Below are positions 1 through 6,526 of a stretch of DNA of 10,184 nucleotides, in pieces; the first letter of the stretch is position 1; each line of letters starts with the position of its first letter. The notes below the pieces were generated by a model. That model made no database searches, had not been told where the DNA came from, and was given only the letters and a program-made list of their open reading frames with translations. The stretch covers positions 1-10,184 of the forward strand of contig JAEYXM010000163.1 in assembly GCA_023428465.1 (NCBI GenBank), read 5' to 3'. Both the position numbers and the translations under genes were made by a program. This DNA is from Actinomycetes bacterium (lineage in GTDB: Bacteria; Actinomycetota; Actinomycetes; Actinomycetales; Cellulomonadaceae).

Positions 1-293
1 TCCACGTCGTGTGCACGGCTCGGATACCAGTCAAAGCCCTCGATCGGGCGCCGCTGCGCCCAGGCGACGAAGCCGGCGTCGTCGCCGTGATACGTGAACC
101 AGCGCGGCCACGGGCTGCCCGCCGGCGTGTCGAGGTGGTCGAACGCCGACCAGTCGAGCCGGGCATCCGGTGCGACCGTGAGGTCGGCGTCCGGGCCCTG
201 CCCGATGACGCACGAGCCACGGCCGGGGTCCATGACGAGCCGGTGGCTGGCGGGGCCGGTCAGGCAGACGGTGATCACGTCGCTCCCGGGCAT
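1..293 (-). CDS. Unrecognised protein, N-terminal 97 residues (cut by left edge)
   Basis: An open frame on the minus strand starts at ATG 293-291 and is still open at base 1, so only the N-terminal 97 codons are present. An AAGGGA Shine-Dalgarno with 8-nt spacing supports this start. The start lies 36 nt after the stop of the upstream lyase, so the two are probably cotranscribed. The protein begins MPGSDVITVCLTGP and has no signal peptide or membrane segment. Residues around 20-45 (RLVMDPGRGSCVIGQGPDAD) look beta-rich, and the end is aromatic (WPRWFTYHGDD, GFDWYPSR). The GQGPDADLTV stretch faintly recalls FHA or SCP2-like folds, but too weakly for an assignment. I do not recognise the family. 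The reading frame and codon use look genuinely coding. Confidence 0.6.
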   Translation of the reverse strand, partial: MPGSDVITVCLTGPASHRLVMDPGRGSCVIGQGPDADLTVAPDARLDWSAFDHLDTPAGSPWPRWFTYHGDDAGFVAWAQRRPIEGFDWYPSRAHDV

Positions 294-329
294 GGCGGTG
301 GTCCCTTCGCGACGTCCCCGCCAGGACGA

Positions 330-1778
330 CTACAGGCTGTCGCCGAAGTCGTTGCGGAACGCCGTGACGAGCTTGTCCTGCCAGTCCGAGACGGGCTCGA
401 GCCGGCCGTAGAAGAAGCGCAGCACGGCGGGCTCCTCGACGAAGCGCAGGCCGCCGATCAGGTGCCGGTTCTGGTAGAGCCAGTCGATCCGGTCGATCGC
501 GTACCGCACCTGCGACAACGTGAAGACGCGGCGCGGCATGGCCAGACGCAGCAGCTCCATGTCGGAGAACCGCTCGCTGCCGTCCGGCTCGCGCTGCTCG
601 GACAGCGTGCCGCGCTCCATGCCGCGGATGCCGCCCGCGAGGTACGCGGCGGCGGCGAGCGCGCCGGCGGGGTACTCGTCCTGCGGGAGGTGGTCGAGGA
701 AGCGCATCGCGTCGACGTGGCAGCCCAGACCGCCCGGGGGCGTGATGACGGGCACGCCGCGCCGGTCCAGCTCCTCGACCATGTAGGCGATGAACTGCGG
801 GCCCTGGCCGATCATGTCCGGGTCGAGGGTCTCCTCGAGGCCGACGGCCATGGCCTCCATCTCCCGGACCGACATGCCGCCGTAGGTGAGGAAGCCCTCG
901 TAGAGCGGGATCAGGGGGCGCATCTGCTCGAACAGGGCGCGGTCGCGCACGCAGATGCCGCCGCCGCGCGCGCAGCCGAGCTTGCGGGCCGAGAAGTAGA
1001 TGATGTCGAACAGGTCCGCCATCGTCCGGGTGATGTCGGCGACCGACGCGTCGGCGAACTCGGCCTCGCGGGTCTTGTTGAACCACAGGTTGTCGGCGAG
1101 CAGGCTCGCGTCCAGCACGAGCCGCAGGCCGAGCTCGTCGCACACGGCCCGCACCGCGCGCATGTTCGCGATCGAGACCGGCTGGCCGCCGAAGAGGTTG
1201 GTGCCCGCCTCGATACGGACGAACGGGATGCGCTCGGGGCCCACCTCGGCCGCCAGGGCCCGGAGGGCGTCGACGTCCATGTCGCCCTTGAACGGGGCGG
1301 TGCTCGTGACCTCGAGGCCCGCGGGCGTGATGAGCTCCTCCACCCGGCCGCCCTTGAGCGTGATGTGCGTCTTCGTCGTCGTGAAGTGGTAGTTCATCGG
1401 CACGACGCCGCCCTCGGTCACGAAGGCCTGGGCGAGGATGTGCTCCGCGGCGCGGCCCTGGTGCACGGGCAGGATGTACGACGTGCCGAAGAAGCTCTCC
1501 AGCGCCTGCGAGAGCCGGGTGAACGTGGCACTGCCCGCGTAGCTGTCGTCGGCCAGGAGCATCGCCGCCTGCTGGCGGTCGCTCATCGCGTTGACGCCGC
1601 TGTCGGTGAGCATGTCGAGGTAGACGTCGGCGTTCTGCAGCAGGAACGTGTTGTTGCCCGCGGCCGTGAGGGCCGTGAGCCGGTCCTCGATGGGTGGCAG
1701 GTTGAGCTTCTGCACGATCCGCACCTTGTGCATCTCGAGCGGGAGCTGCTCGCCGCTGAAGAACGACACCGTCGTCAT
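330..1778 (-). CDS. PLP-dependent beta-eliminating lyase, tryptophanase / tyrosine phenol-lyase family
   Basis: This 482-residue cytoplasmic enzyme (E. coli TnaA has 471, Citrobacter TPL 456) should split an aromatic amino acid into its ring compound, pyruvate and ammonia. Numbering is from ATG 1778, chosen for a GGAG at 5-nt spacing; a GTG at 1796 would add six residues but lacks a Shine-Dalgarno. Family landmarks are LLTDSGVNAMS (57-67), SYAGS (79-83, TPL Tyr71), HQGRAAE (106-112), TNLFGGQPVS (193-202), PLP-ring Asp223, FSARK with PLP lysine Lys266, LTYGG (297-301) and LRLAMPRRV (410-418). Two positions look TPL-like: Arg389 in MERG (TPL Arg381; Ile in TnaA) and Phe455-Phe456 (TPL Phe448/449; His463 in TnaA). 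Oddities are Leu226 where both families have the PLP-contacting Arg (TPL Arg217), Arg265 for the first Lys of the KK pair, and Leu267 for Asp. The family is secure; the substrate is not. Confidence 0.9.
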   Translation of the reverse strand: MTTVSFFSGEQLPLEMHKVRIVQKLNLPPIEDRLTALTAAGNNTFLLQNADVYLDMLTDSGVNAMSDRQQAAMLLADDSYAGSATFTRLSQALESFFGTSYILPVHQGRAAEHILAQAFVTEGGVVPMNYHFTTTKTHITLKGGRVEELITPAGLEVTSTAPFKGDMDVDALRALAAEVGPERIPFVRIEAGTNLFGGQPVSIANMRAVRAVCDELGLRLVLDASLLADNLWFNKTREAEFADASVADITRTMADLFDIIYFSARKLGCARGGGICVRDRALFEQMRPLIPLYEGFLTYGGMSVREMEAMAVGLEETLDPDMIGQGPQFIAYMVEELDRRGVPVITPPGGLGCHVDAMRFLDHLPQDEYPAGALAAAAYLAGGIRGMERGTLSEQREPDGSERFSDMELLRLAMPRRVFTLSQVRYAIDRIDWLYQNRHLIGGLRFVEEPAVLRFFYGRLEPVSDWQDKLVTAFRNDFGDSL

Positions 1779-1792
1779 GTCCACTCCGATGG

Positions 1793-1819
1793 TCACTGCG
1801 GGACGCCGGCGTCCCGCAT
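1793..1819 (-). CDS. Possible 8-codon leader ORF upstream of the lyase
   Basis: ATG at 1819-1817 is preceded by AGGGGGG with a 7-nt spacer, a stronger Shine-Dalgarno than that of the lyase itself. It opens a frame encoding MRDAGVPQ and ends in TGA at 1795-1793, 14 nt before the lyase ATG. Nearly the whole frame lies inside a 22-bp perfect palindrome (1797-1818), so its translation would open that hairpin. E. coli tnaA has a leader peptide, TnaC, that controls it; TnaC stalls ribosomes using a key Trp, and this peptide has none. Whether it is translated is inference from position and Shine-Dalgarno only. Confidence 0.35.
   Translation of the reverse strand: MRDAGVPQ
1797..1818. promoter_or_regulatory. 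22-bp perfect palindrome in the lyase leader
   Basis: The arms TGCGGGACGCC and GGCGTCCCGCA meet with no gap, giving a perfect 22-bp dyad that ends 18 nt upstream of the lyase ATG. As DNA it fits a dimeric repressor operator. As RNA it folds into a 9-bp GC-rich stem with a CCGG loop that spans the short leader ORF. The two roles cannot be told apart from sequence. Confidence 0.55.
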
Positions 1820-1849
1820 GATCCCGCCCCCCTGGGTTCGGTCGGCGTC

Positions 1850-1855
1850 AGGCTA
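1850..1855 (-). promoter_or_regulatory. Weak candidate -10 box for the lyase
   Basis: On the minus strand this reads TAGCCT, fitting the actinobacterial TANNNT -10 pattern. A poor -35 (TTACCG) lies 15 nt further upstream. A start near 1843 would give a leader of about 65 nt containing the short ORF and the palindrome. Evidence is weak. Confidence 0.2.
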
Positions 1856-1889
1856 GCGCCGACTACTGCCCGGTAACCGAGACGTTCGG

Positions 1890-1912
1890 CGCTCGACGTG
1901 AGACGTCGAGCG
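1890..1912 (-). terminator. Stem-loop after the lipoprotein gene
   Basis: The arms CGCTCGACGT and ACGTCGAGCG form a perfect 10-bp stem with a 3-nt loop, starting 11 nt after the lipoprotein stop. There is no T-tract, which is usual for GC-rich actinobacteria. It probably separates the lipoprotein transcript from the lyase gene downstream on the same strand. Confidence 0.5.
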
Positions 1913-1923
1913 GTGCTCGGGCG

Positions 1924-2631
1924 TCAGAAGCAGTACAGGCTCGTGAAGCCTTCGGCCAGGGCCGCCGAGCCCCAGCGGATGTCGACGACGACGCCGTCGA
2001 CCAGCGCGACCACCATCGCCGTGCCGTCCGGCGCGGTGACGATGCGCTCGTCGTAGACGACGTCGGTGGCCTCGGACGCCCACTCGGTGCGGGAGGCGTC
2101 GGGGAAGGCGGCGTCGACGTCGGCGGTGGTCGCCCCGAGCTGGATGCCCTCCGGACCGACCGGCCCCACCCGCCCGGTGGCGGCACGGTCCGGGAGCTGC
2201 AGCGCGAACTCGTCGATGCCCCACGTCTGGGGGTCGGCGTCCGGGTCCGCCTCGTTCTCGTACGCCGGCGCGTACAGGACCCAGTCGGCCTCCGCCGACG
2301 TCGCGGCCGGGGTGAAGAGCGCGTTGCCCGGCGCCGAGCAGCCGTCCTGCGTCCAGCCGGAGGCGGCGGCGAAGTCGGCGAGCGTGGTGCCCACCGGCAG
2401 TCCGGAGAACCCGGTCAGGTCGAAGGTCTCGCCGAAGGTCGCGGGCGCCGTCGTCCCGGTCGAGCCGTCCTCGGTCGAAGGCTCCTCCACCGGCGGGGTG
2501 GACGTCGCGACGGGAGCGCCGCCGGGCGTCGCGTCGGGCGCGTCCGCCGTCGCGCCGTCGCCGGTTCCCGTGCACCCGGCCAGCGCGAGGGCGAGGGCGA
2601 GTGCGGCGGCGGCCGTGGCTGACCTGGACAT
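1924..2631 (-). CDS. Putative secreted lipoprotein of unknown function
   Basis: This 235-residue protein has a short positive N terminus (MSRS), an Ala/Leu-rich signal segment (7-18) and the lipobox LAGC with lipidation Cys20, so it should be exported and membrane-anchored. Residues 21-65 form a flexible Thr/Pro/Asp/Glu-rich linker. The globular part (66-235) contains two similar motifs, LPVGTTLADFAAA (78-90) and IQLGATTADVDAAF (163-176). These have the G-x-T-x-x-D/E rhythm seen in BLIP/SmpA-like repeat folds, suggesting a duplicated fold. Two further cysteines (98 and 234) could form a disulfide. The start at 2631 is set by GGGAGGAG at 8-nt spacing. The nearest upstream gene is divergent, so it probably has its own promoter. 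The lipoprotein call is firm; the function is unknown. Confidence 0.8.
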   Translation of the reverse strand: MSRSATAAAALALALALAGCTGTGDGATADAPDATPGGAPVATSTPPVEEPSTEDGSTGTTAPATFGETFDLTGFSGLPVGTTLADFAAASGWTQDGCSAPGNALFTPAATSAEADWVLYAPAYENEADPDADPQTWGIDEFALQLPDRAATGRVGPVGPEGIQLGATTADVDAAFPDASRTEWASEATDVVYDERIVTAPDGTAMVVALVDGVVVDIRWGSAALAEGFTSLYCF

Positions 2632-2646
2632 GGGTCGGGCTCCTCC

Positions 2647-2669
2647 CGTGGCGCGACCGTCGCGCCACG
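2647..2669. promoter_or_regulatory. 23-bp palindrome abutting the lipoprotein ribosome-binding site
   Basis: Two perfect 11-bp arms (CGTGGCGCGAC and GTCGCGCCACG on the plus strand) flank one central base. On the transcribed strand the stem ends exactly where the GGAGGAG Shine-Dalgarno begins, 16 nt before the ATG. A TTGACC -35-like hexamer lies just upstream (2673-2678), but no -10 is visible because its place is inside the dyad. It could be an operator over the promoter or a hairpin tuning translation. Confidence 0.5.
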
Positions 2670-2797
2670 CCTGGTCAACGCGGTGCGGGACCCTTTCGTT
2701 GGGGGCACTGCAGTCCGACCGGGGACAGTGTCACATCTGGCCCCATGGCGGAGTGGCGATCTACGACCATGTCCGTCGGTGCCGCGGCTCGTCGCGG

Positions 2798-2810
2798 TCA
2801 CCTGAGGTGA
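2798..2810. promoter_or_regulatory. 13-bp inverted repeat before the small membrane protein
   Basis: TCACCT and AGGTGA flank a central G, six bases before the AAGGGGG Shine-Dalgarno of the gene at 2829. It is short enough to be chance, though it sits where an operator could act. I found no convincing -35/-10 pair between 2632 and 2828. Confidence 0.2.
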
Positions 2811-2828
2811 TGGAACAAGGGGGCATGG

Positions 2829-3278
2829 GTGAGCCGCACCTCCGCCGAGCGCCGGACCCGCAACAGCATCGCGGTCCTGGCGGGGGTCCACCTGGCGGTC
2901 GCGGTCTTCACCGTGGTCGTCGGGTTCCTGATGGCGGGAGCCACGGCGCAGACCGAGCCCGGAGCTGCCGGCTGGTACCGCGCCCTCGCTGTGCTGGGCG
3001 CCGTCCCGCTGGCGGTCCTGGGCGTGGCGCTGGTCCGGCTCTACCAGGCTCCGCCGCCGCCGGACGGCCGGCTGAGCCGGCTCGCGCGCGCGAGCTACCT
3101 CGCCATCGGCGCTGTGGCCGTCATGGCGATCGCGACGGTCGTGGCTGGCTTCACCGAGCTGGGCAGCAGCGTGGTCGTGGTGCTGCAGCCCGTCGGCCTC
3201 CTCCTGGTTGCGCCCGCGACGTGGACGTACTTCCGGGTCAGGTCAGGGCGGGCGGACGAGTCGCACGACGCCTCGTAG
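2829..3278 (+). CDS. Small four-helix integral membrane protein, unknown function
   Basis: This 149-residue protein starts at GTG 2829, supported by AAGGGGG at 5-nt spacing. A basic N terminus (RTSAERRTRN) precedes four hydrophobic segments at about 13-36, 49-69, 88-108 and 113-135. A proline-rich basic loop (74-86, APPPPDGRLSRLA) joins helices 2 and 3, and the tail is short and polar. The charge pattern puts both termini and this loop in the cytoplasm. No catalytic motif or known family is recognised. It diverges from the lipoprotein gene and converges on purB, so it is probably monocistronic. Confidence 0.75.
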   Translation: MSRTSAERRTRNSIAVLAGVHLAVAVFTVVVGFLMAGATAQTEPGAAGWYRALAVLGAVPLAVLGVALVRLYQAPPPPDGRLSRLARASYLAIGAVAVMAIATVVAGFTELGSSVVVVLQPVGLLLVAPATWTYFRVRSGRADESHDAS

Positions 3279-3310
3279 CGGGCCGCCTCTGGCGGACTGT
3301 GGGAGCCCGC
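3278..3310. terminator. Nested stem-loops between convergent genes
   Basis: CCGCC-TCT-GGCGG (3283-3295) forms a small hairpin. The outer arms GCGGGC (3278-3283) and GCCCGC (3305-3310) could extend it, sharing one base with the inner stem. It fills most of the 36-nt gap between the plus-strand membrane protein stop and the purB stop, so a bidirectional terminator is likely. There is no T-tract. Confidence 0.4.
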
Positions 3311-3314
3311 GCCG

Positions 3315-4745
3315 TCAGTCGTCGAGGAAGCCCACGAGCTCCGCAGCGAGGCCGGTGTAGGACGCCGGGGTCATCTCCGCGAGGCGGGTCGCGACGCCGT
3401 CGGGCAGGCCGAGGCCGCCGATGAACGCGCGCACGTCCGCGCCGTTGACACGGCGACCGCGGGTGAGCTCCTTGAGGCGCTCGTAGGGCTCCTCCATGCC
3501 GGGCGTGCCCGCGACGCCGGCAGCGCGCATCGCGGACTGGATGGCCTCGCCGAGGACCTCCCAGTTCGCGTCGAGGTCGCGCTCCATGGCGGCGGGGTCG
3601 ACGTCGAGGCCCGCGAGGCCGCGGCGCACGTTGTCGATCGCGAGCAGCGAGTGGCCGAACGCGGGCCCGATGTTGCGCTGCGTCGTCGAGTCGGTCAGGT
3701 CACGCTGCAGGCGCGAGGTGACGAGCGTGGCACCGAGCGTGTCGAGCAGCGCGCACGACAGCTCCAGGTTCGCCTCGGCGTTCTCGAAGCGGATCGGGTT
3801 GACCTTGTGCGGCATCGTCGACGAGCCGACCGTGCCCTGGCCGCGCACCTGCGCGAAGTAGCCCAGGGAGATGTACGTCCACACGTCGGTGGCGAGGTTG
3901 TGCAGGATCCGGTTGAACCGCGCGATGTCCGCGTAGAGCTCGGCCTGCCAGTCGTGGGACTCGATCTGCGTGGTCAGCGGGTTCCAGGTCAGGCCCAGGT
4001 GCTCGACGAACGACCGCGACACGTCCACCCAGTCCGTGCCCGGGACGGCCGCGAGGTGTGCGCCGTACGTGCCGGTCGCGCCGTTGATCTTGCCGAGGTA
4101 CTCGGCGGACTCGATGCGGTGCACCTGGCGGCGCAGGCGGTGCGCGAGGACCGCGAGCTCCTTGCCGAGCGTCGTCGGCGTCGCCGGCTGGCCGTGCGTG
4201 CGGGCGAGCATCGGCACCTCGGCGTGCTCGCGCGCCATCGCCACGAGGTCCGCGAGGAGGCCGCGCGCGGCCGGCAGCCACACCTGCCCGACGGCGCCCG
4301 CCACCATGAGCGCGTACGCCAGGTTGTTGACGTCCTCGCTCGTGCAGCAGAAGTGCACGAGCTCGCCGACCTGCGGCAGCACGGTGTCGGGGCCGAGCCT
4401 CTCGGGGGCCTGCGCCAGGCGCCGCTTGACCAGGTACTCGACGGCCTTCACGTCGTGGACCGTGACGCGCTCGGTCTCGGCGAGCTCGGCGATCGTGGCG
4501 GCGTCGAAGTCCGCGACGATGCCCCGCAGGTACGCGACCTCCTCCGTGGAGAGGGTGGGAGCGCCGGGGACGGCGTGGCGCGCGGTCAGGTGGATGAGCC
4601 ACTCGACCTCGACGTGCACGCGCTCGCGGTTGAGCGCCGCCTCGGAGAGGTGGTCGACCAGCGGGGCGACAGCCGCGCGGTAGCGGCCGTCGAGCGGGCC
4701 CAGGGCGATGGGCGGGGTGACGTCGGCGAGGCGGCGGCGCGGCAT
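3315..4745 (-). CDS. purB: Adenylosuccinate lyase
   Basis: PurB is a cytoplasmic homotetramer of the fumarase/aspartase superfamily. It releases fumarate twice in purine synthesis: SAICAR to AICAR, and adenylosuccinate to AMP. The 476-residue protein follows the E. coli-type enzyme (456 residues) throughout. Landmarks are LGPLDGRYR near the N terminus (15-23), HDVKAVEY (97-104), TSEDVNN (135-141), RTHGQPATP with general-acid/base His184 (182-190), KINGATGTY (219-227), TTQIESHD (258-265) and the signature loop GSSTMPHKVNP (307-317) with the catalytic serine pair 308-309. RDLTDST and YERLKELTRG follow near the C terminus. The frame stays open upstream, but similarity begins just after ATG 4745, so that start is chosen. 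No good Shine-Dalgarno is visible; GATCAT six bases before the ATG could be a -10 giving a leaderless message. It diverges from the MoxR operon. Confidence 0.96.
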   Translation of the reverse strand: MPRRRLADVTPPIALGPLDGRYRAAVAPLVDHLSEAALNRERVHVEVEWLIHLTARHAVPGAPTLSTEEVAYLRGIVADFDAATIAELAETERVTVHDVKAVEYLVKRRLAQAPERLGPDTVLPQVGELVHFCCTSEDVNNLAYALMVAGAVGQVWLPAARGLLADLVAMAREHAEVPMLARTHGQPATPTTLGKELAVLAHRLRRQVHRIESAEYLGKINGATGTYGAHLAAVPGTDWVDVSRSFVEHLGLTWNPLTTQIESHDWQAELYADIARFNRILHNLATDVWTYISLGYFAQVRGQGTVGSSTMPHKVNPIRFENAEANLELSCALLDTLGATLVTSRLQRDLTDSTTQRNIGPAFGHSLLAIDNVRRGLAGLDVDPAAMERDLDANWEVLGEAIQSAMRAAGVAGTPGMEEPYERLKELTRGRRVNGADVRAFIGGLGLPDGVATRLAEMTPASYTGLAAELVGFLDD

Positions 4746-4771
4746 GCCGCCATGATCCCACCGCGGCCCGG

Positions 4772-4785
4772 GCGTCGGCCGACGC
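4772..4785. promoter_or_regulatory. 14-bp palindrome in the purB/operon divergent region
   Basis: GCGTCGGCCGACGC is a perfect dyad 27 bases upstream of the purB ATG, in the 152-bp region shared with the divergent MoxR operon. It could be an operator for purB, but its GC-rich composition raises the chance level. Confidence 0.25.
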
Positions 4786-4800
4786 TCCCGATGCCTGGAC

Positions 4801-4817
4801 GCCCGGCGGTGCCGGGC
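4801..4817. promoter_or_regulatory. Short hairpin in the purB/operon divergent region
   Basis: The arms GCCCGGC and GCCGGGC flank GGT, a perfect 7-bp stem midway between purB and the DUF4129 gene. It may be a regulatory dyad or the end of an unseen upstream transcript. No role can be assigned. Confidence 0.25.
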
Positions 4818-4897
4818 ACGGTCGGTGGCGGGAGGTGGCGGGTGAACAAGGGGAACGCCTGTGCTCGGCGGGGCCGCGGCAGGGGAGAATGAGGCCC

Positions 4898-5851
4898 GTG
4901 GACGAGCCGCGCGGGACGAAGTCGCGCCGACCGGCCGCCGACGACGCTCGCCCCGAACGGCCGGGCCGCATCCTCGGGGCCGTCGGGCTGCTCGTCGTCG
5001 CCGTCGTCGCAGGGGCGCTCGCGGGGCCGTGGGACCCACCGATGCGCACCGCCGACACGAACTGGGTCGTGCCGCAGCCGACCGAGAGCCCCCAGGACTT
5101 CGGCGGCCTCCCGACCCTCCCGCCCGAGCTCTTCGAGCAGGCGGACCTGCGGCCGTGGGACCTGCGCTGGTTGGGTGCCGTGTTCCTCCTGGTCGTGCTC
5201 GCGTGGATCGTGACCGGCGTCGTCCTGTGGTTCCGCAAGCTCCCGCCGCCGCGTGTCCCCGAGGGGCCCGACGACGCGGGGATCGACCTCGACCGGGCGT
5301 TCGTCGGCCCCGGGACCGTCGTGCCGGACCTGCCGGCCCTGCGGGTCGCGGTCGCCGAGGCCGAGGCGGAGCTGCGCCGGTTCGCGCGCCCCGTCGACGC
5401 CGTCATCGCCGCGTGGGTGCGCCTCGAGGCGGCGGCCGCGCGGTCGGGGCTGCGACGCGACCCGGCGTCGACGCCGACCGAGTTCACCGTCAAGGTCCTC
5501 GACTCCGCGCCCGTGGACCCGCAGGCCACGCGCACCCTCCTCGACCTGTACCTGCGGGCACGGTTCGGCGAGGAGCGCATGACGCCCGCGGACGTGCGGG
5601 CGGCGGTCAACGCGCTCTCCGTCCTTGCGCTCGGCCTGGGCGACCCCGAGGACGCCGACACCAGCGGCTGGCGCCTCGCGGGCAGTGACGCTCCGGTCGG
5701 CCCGTCGGTCACGGCAGTCCCCGAGGCCGAGCCCGAGACCGACGCCGACGCCGAGCCCGACGCCGAGGCCGACGCCGAGCCCGAGCCCGACGCCGAGGCC
5801 GCCGCCGAGCCCGACGGCGACCCGGCCGACCCGCGCACGGAGGACTCCTGA
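4898..5851 (+). CDS. DUF4129-domain membrane protein, first gene of MoxR operon
   Basis: This 317-residue protein has a basic N terminus and one membrane helix at 25-43. A ~48-residue extracytoplasmic loop follows, including QPTESPQDFGGLP, then a second helix at 92-112. The cytoplasmic part has a likely helical stretch (147-162, AEAEAELRR) and a DUF4129 domain at about 163-245, with AWVRLEAAAARSG, the typical TPTEF (192-196) and LLDLYLRARFG (214-224). The tail (274-316) is an almost pure Ala/Glu/Asp/Pro acidic repeat. DUF4129 proteins are recurrent partners in MoxR/DUF58 operons, sometimes fused to transglutaminases; their biochemistry is unknown. The start is uncertain: GTG 4898 has AGGGGAG at 10 nt, whereas ATG 4889 leaves only one base after it. 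GAGAAT (4885-4890) could be a -10 giving a leaderless start at 4898. It overlaps the next gene by 1 nt. Confidence 0.85.
   Translation: MDEPRGTKSRRPAADDARPERPGRILGAVGLLVVAVVAGALAGPWDPPMRTADTNWVVPQPTESPQDFGGLPTLPPELFEQADLRPWDLRWLGAVFLLVVLAWIVTGVVLWFRKLPPPRVPEGPDDAGIDLDRAFVGPGTVVPDLPALRVAVAEAEAELRRFARPVDAVIAAWVRLEAAAARSGLRRDPASTPTEFTVKVLDSAPVDPQATRTLLDLYLRARFGEERMTPADVRAAVNALSVLALGLGDPEDADTSGWRLAGSDAPVGPSVTAVPEAEPETDADAEPDAEADAEPEPDAEAAAEPDGDPADPRTEDS
5719..5829 (+). repeat. Degenerate coding repeat for an acidic tail
   Basis: The end of the DUF4129 gene is built from reiterated GCCGAG, GACGCC and GAGCCC hexamers, including the near-duplicated blocks GACGCCGAGGCC and GACGCCGAGCCC. They encode Ala-Glu-Pro-Asp dipeptide-like repeats. 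Such tracts often vary in length between strains by slippage. Confidence 0.6.
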
Positions 5852-6525
5852 TGCCGCGCGTGTGGTGGCCCACCGCGATCGGGGCCGTGATCGGACTGCT
5901 CTCCGGGGTGCTCGGGCTGCAGTGGTCCGACGCCGCGCTGGTTGCGGTCGTGGCCGGCGTCGTCGCCGCCGTCGTGATGGTCGTGCGCTCGGTCGATCCC
6001 CCGGGGTGGCCCGCGGCCCGGCGCGTGGAGACCCCGGGTACCCGGCGGGACGTCTCGGCGCTGACCTGGGCGTTCATCGGGCTGGACGGTCGCGTGACCG
6101 AGGCGGCTGTGCGCCGTCTGCGGGTCGACGCGTCCCGGCGGGTCGCGCAGCACGGCGTCGTGATCCCTGGCGGGCTGAACTCGCGGACGGTCCGCTCGGA
6201 CGACGCCGACCCCGAGGCCCTGCACCGCGCGCACGCCCTCCTCGGTGACCGCGCGTGGCACATCCTCACGGCGCCCGGCGGCTACATGCCCTCGCTCGCG
6301 GACGTCGCGCACTGCATCGAGGTCGTCGAGCGACTCGCGCCCGAGCCCGCGCTGCGGCCCCTCGTGACCAAGGCCCCGGCCGCAGAGACCCCCGGTGGGC
6401 CCGACCGCCCCGGCGCCCGCGTCGTGCGCGGTTTCCGCACGACGGCGCCGCGCCGCACCGACCTGTCCCGCACTCAGCCGCCCACGACGTCCGCCCCGCC
6501 CCGACCCGAACCAGGAGACTCCTGA
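5851..6525 (+). CDS. Hypothetical two-helix membrane protein, second gene of MoxR operon
   Basis: This 224-residue protein starts at ATG 5851, overlapping the previous stop by one base, with GGAGG at 7-nt spacing. Two hydrophobic segments form an N-terminal hairpin at about 6-22 and 28-46. The rest is cytoplasmic: a helical, Arg-rich middle (65-110, including RRLRVDASRRVAQHG), then a region (120-158) with ALHRAHALLGDRAW and a stretch ending in HCIEVVERL. The C terminus (about 175-224) is a disordered Pro/Thr/Arg-rich tail ending EPGDS. I do not recognise a named domain. Its fixed place between DUF4129 and moxR suggests it belongs to the same membrane complex, but this is inference. The reading frame is secured by tight coupling on both sides. 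Confidence 0.75.
   Translation: MPRVWWPTAIGAVIGLLSGVLGLQWSDAALVAVVAGVVAAVVMVVRSVDPPGWPAARRVETPGTRRDVSALTWAFIGLDGRVTEAAVRRLRVDASRRVAQHGVVIPGGLNSRTVRSDDADPEALHRAHALLGDRAWHILTAPGGYMPSLADVAHCIEVVERLAPEPALRPLVTKAPAAETPGGPDRPGARVVRGFRTTAPRRTDLSRTQPPTTSAPPRPEPGDS
6512..6524 (+). promoter_or_regulatory. Self-complementary Shine-Dalgarno of moxR
   Basis: CAGGAG-A-CTCCTG is a 13-nt dyad containing the AGGAG of moxR and the TCCTG around the preceding stop. The previous junction (5839-5848) is built alike, GGAG-GA-CTCC. With loops of one or two bases the pairing would have to be partial, or intermolecular. Terminating ribosomes would keep it open, which fits translational coupling. Confidence 0.3.
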
Positions 6526-6526
6526 C

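Noticed and set aside
1779..1796. GTG 1796 as the start of the lyase
   Set aside because: It lacks a Shine-Dalgarno, lies at the end of the palindrome and would add six residues with no counterpart I recognise in the family; ATG 1778 has GGAG at good spacing.
3080..3095. 16-bp palindrome GCTCGCGCGCGCGAGC, possible Z-DNA-prone tract
   Set aside because: It lies in the coding region of the small membrane protein and consists of alternating C and G, which is common by composition here.
4746..5039. N-terminal extension of purB up to 5039
   Set aside because: Similarity to PurB starts just after ATG 4745. The extension is low-complexity, Arg/Pro-rich, and overlaps the divergent promoter region and the start of the DUF4129 gene.
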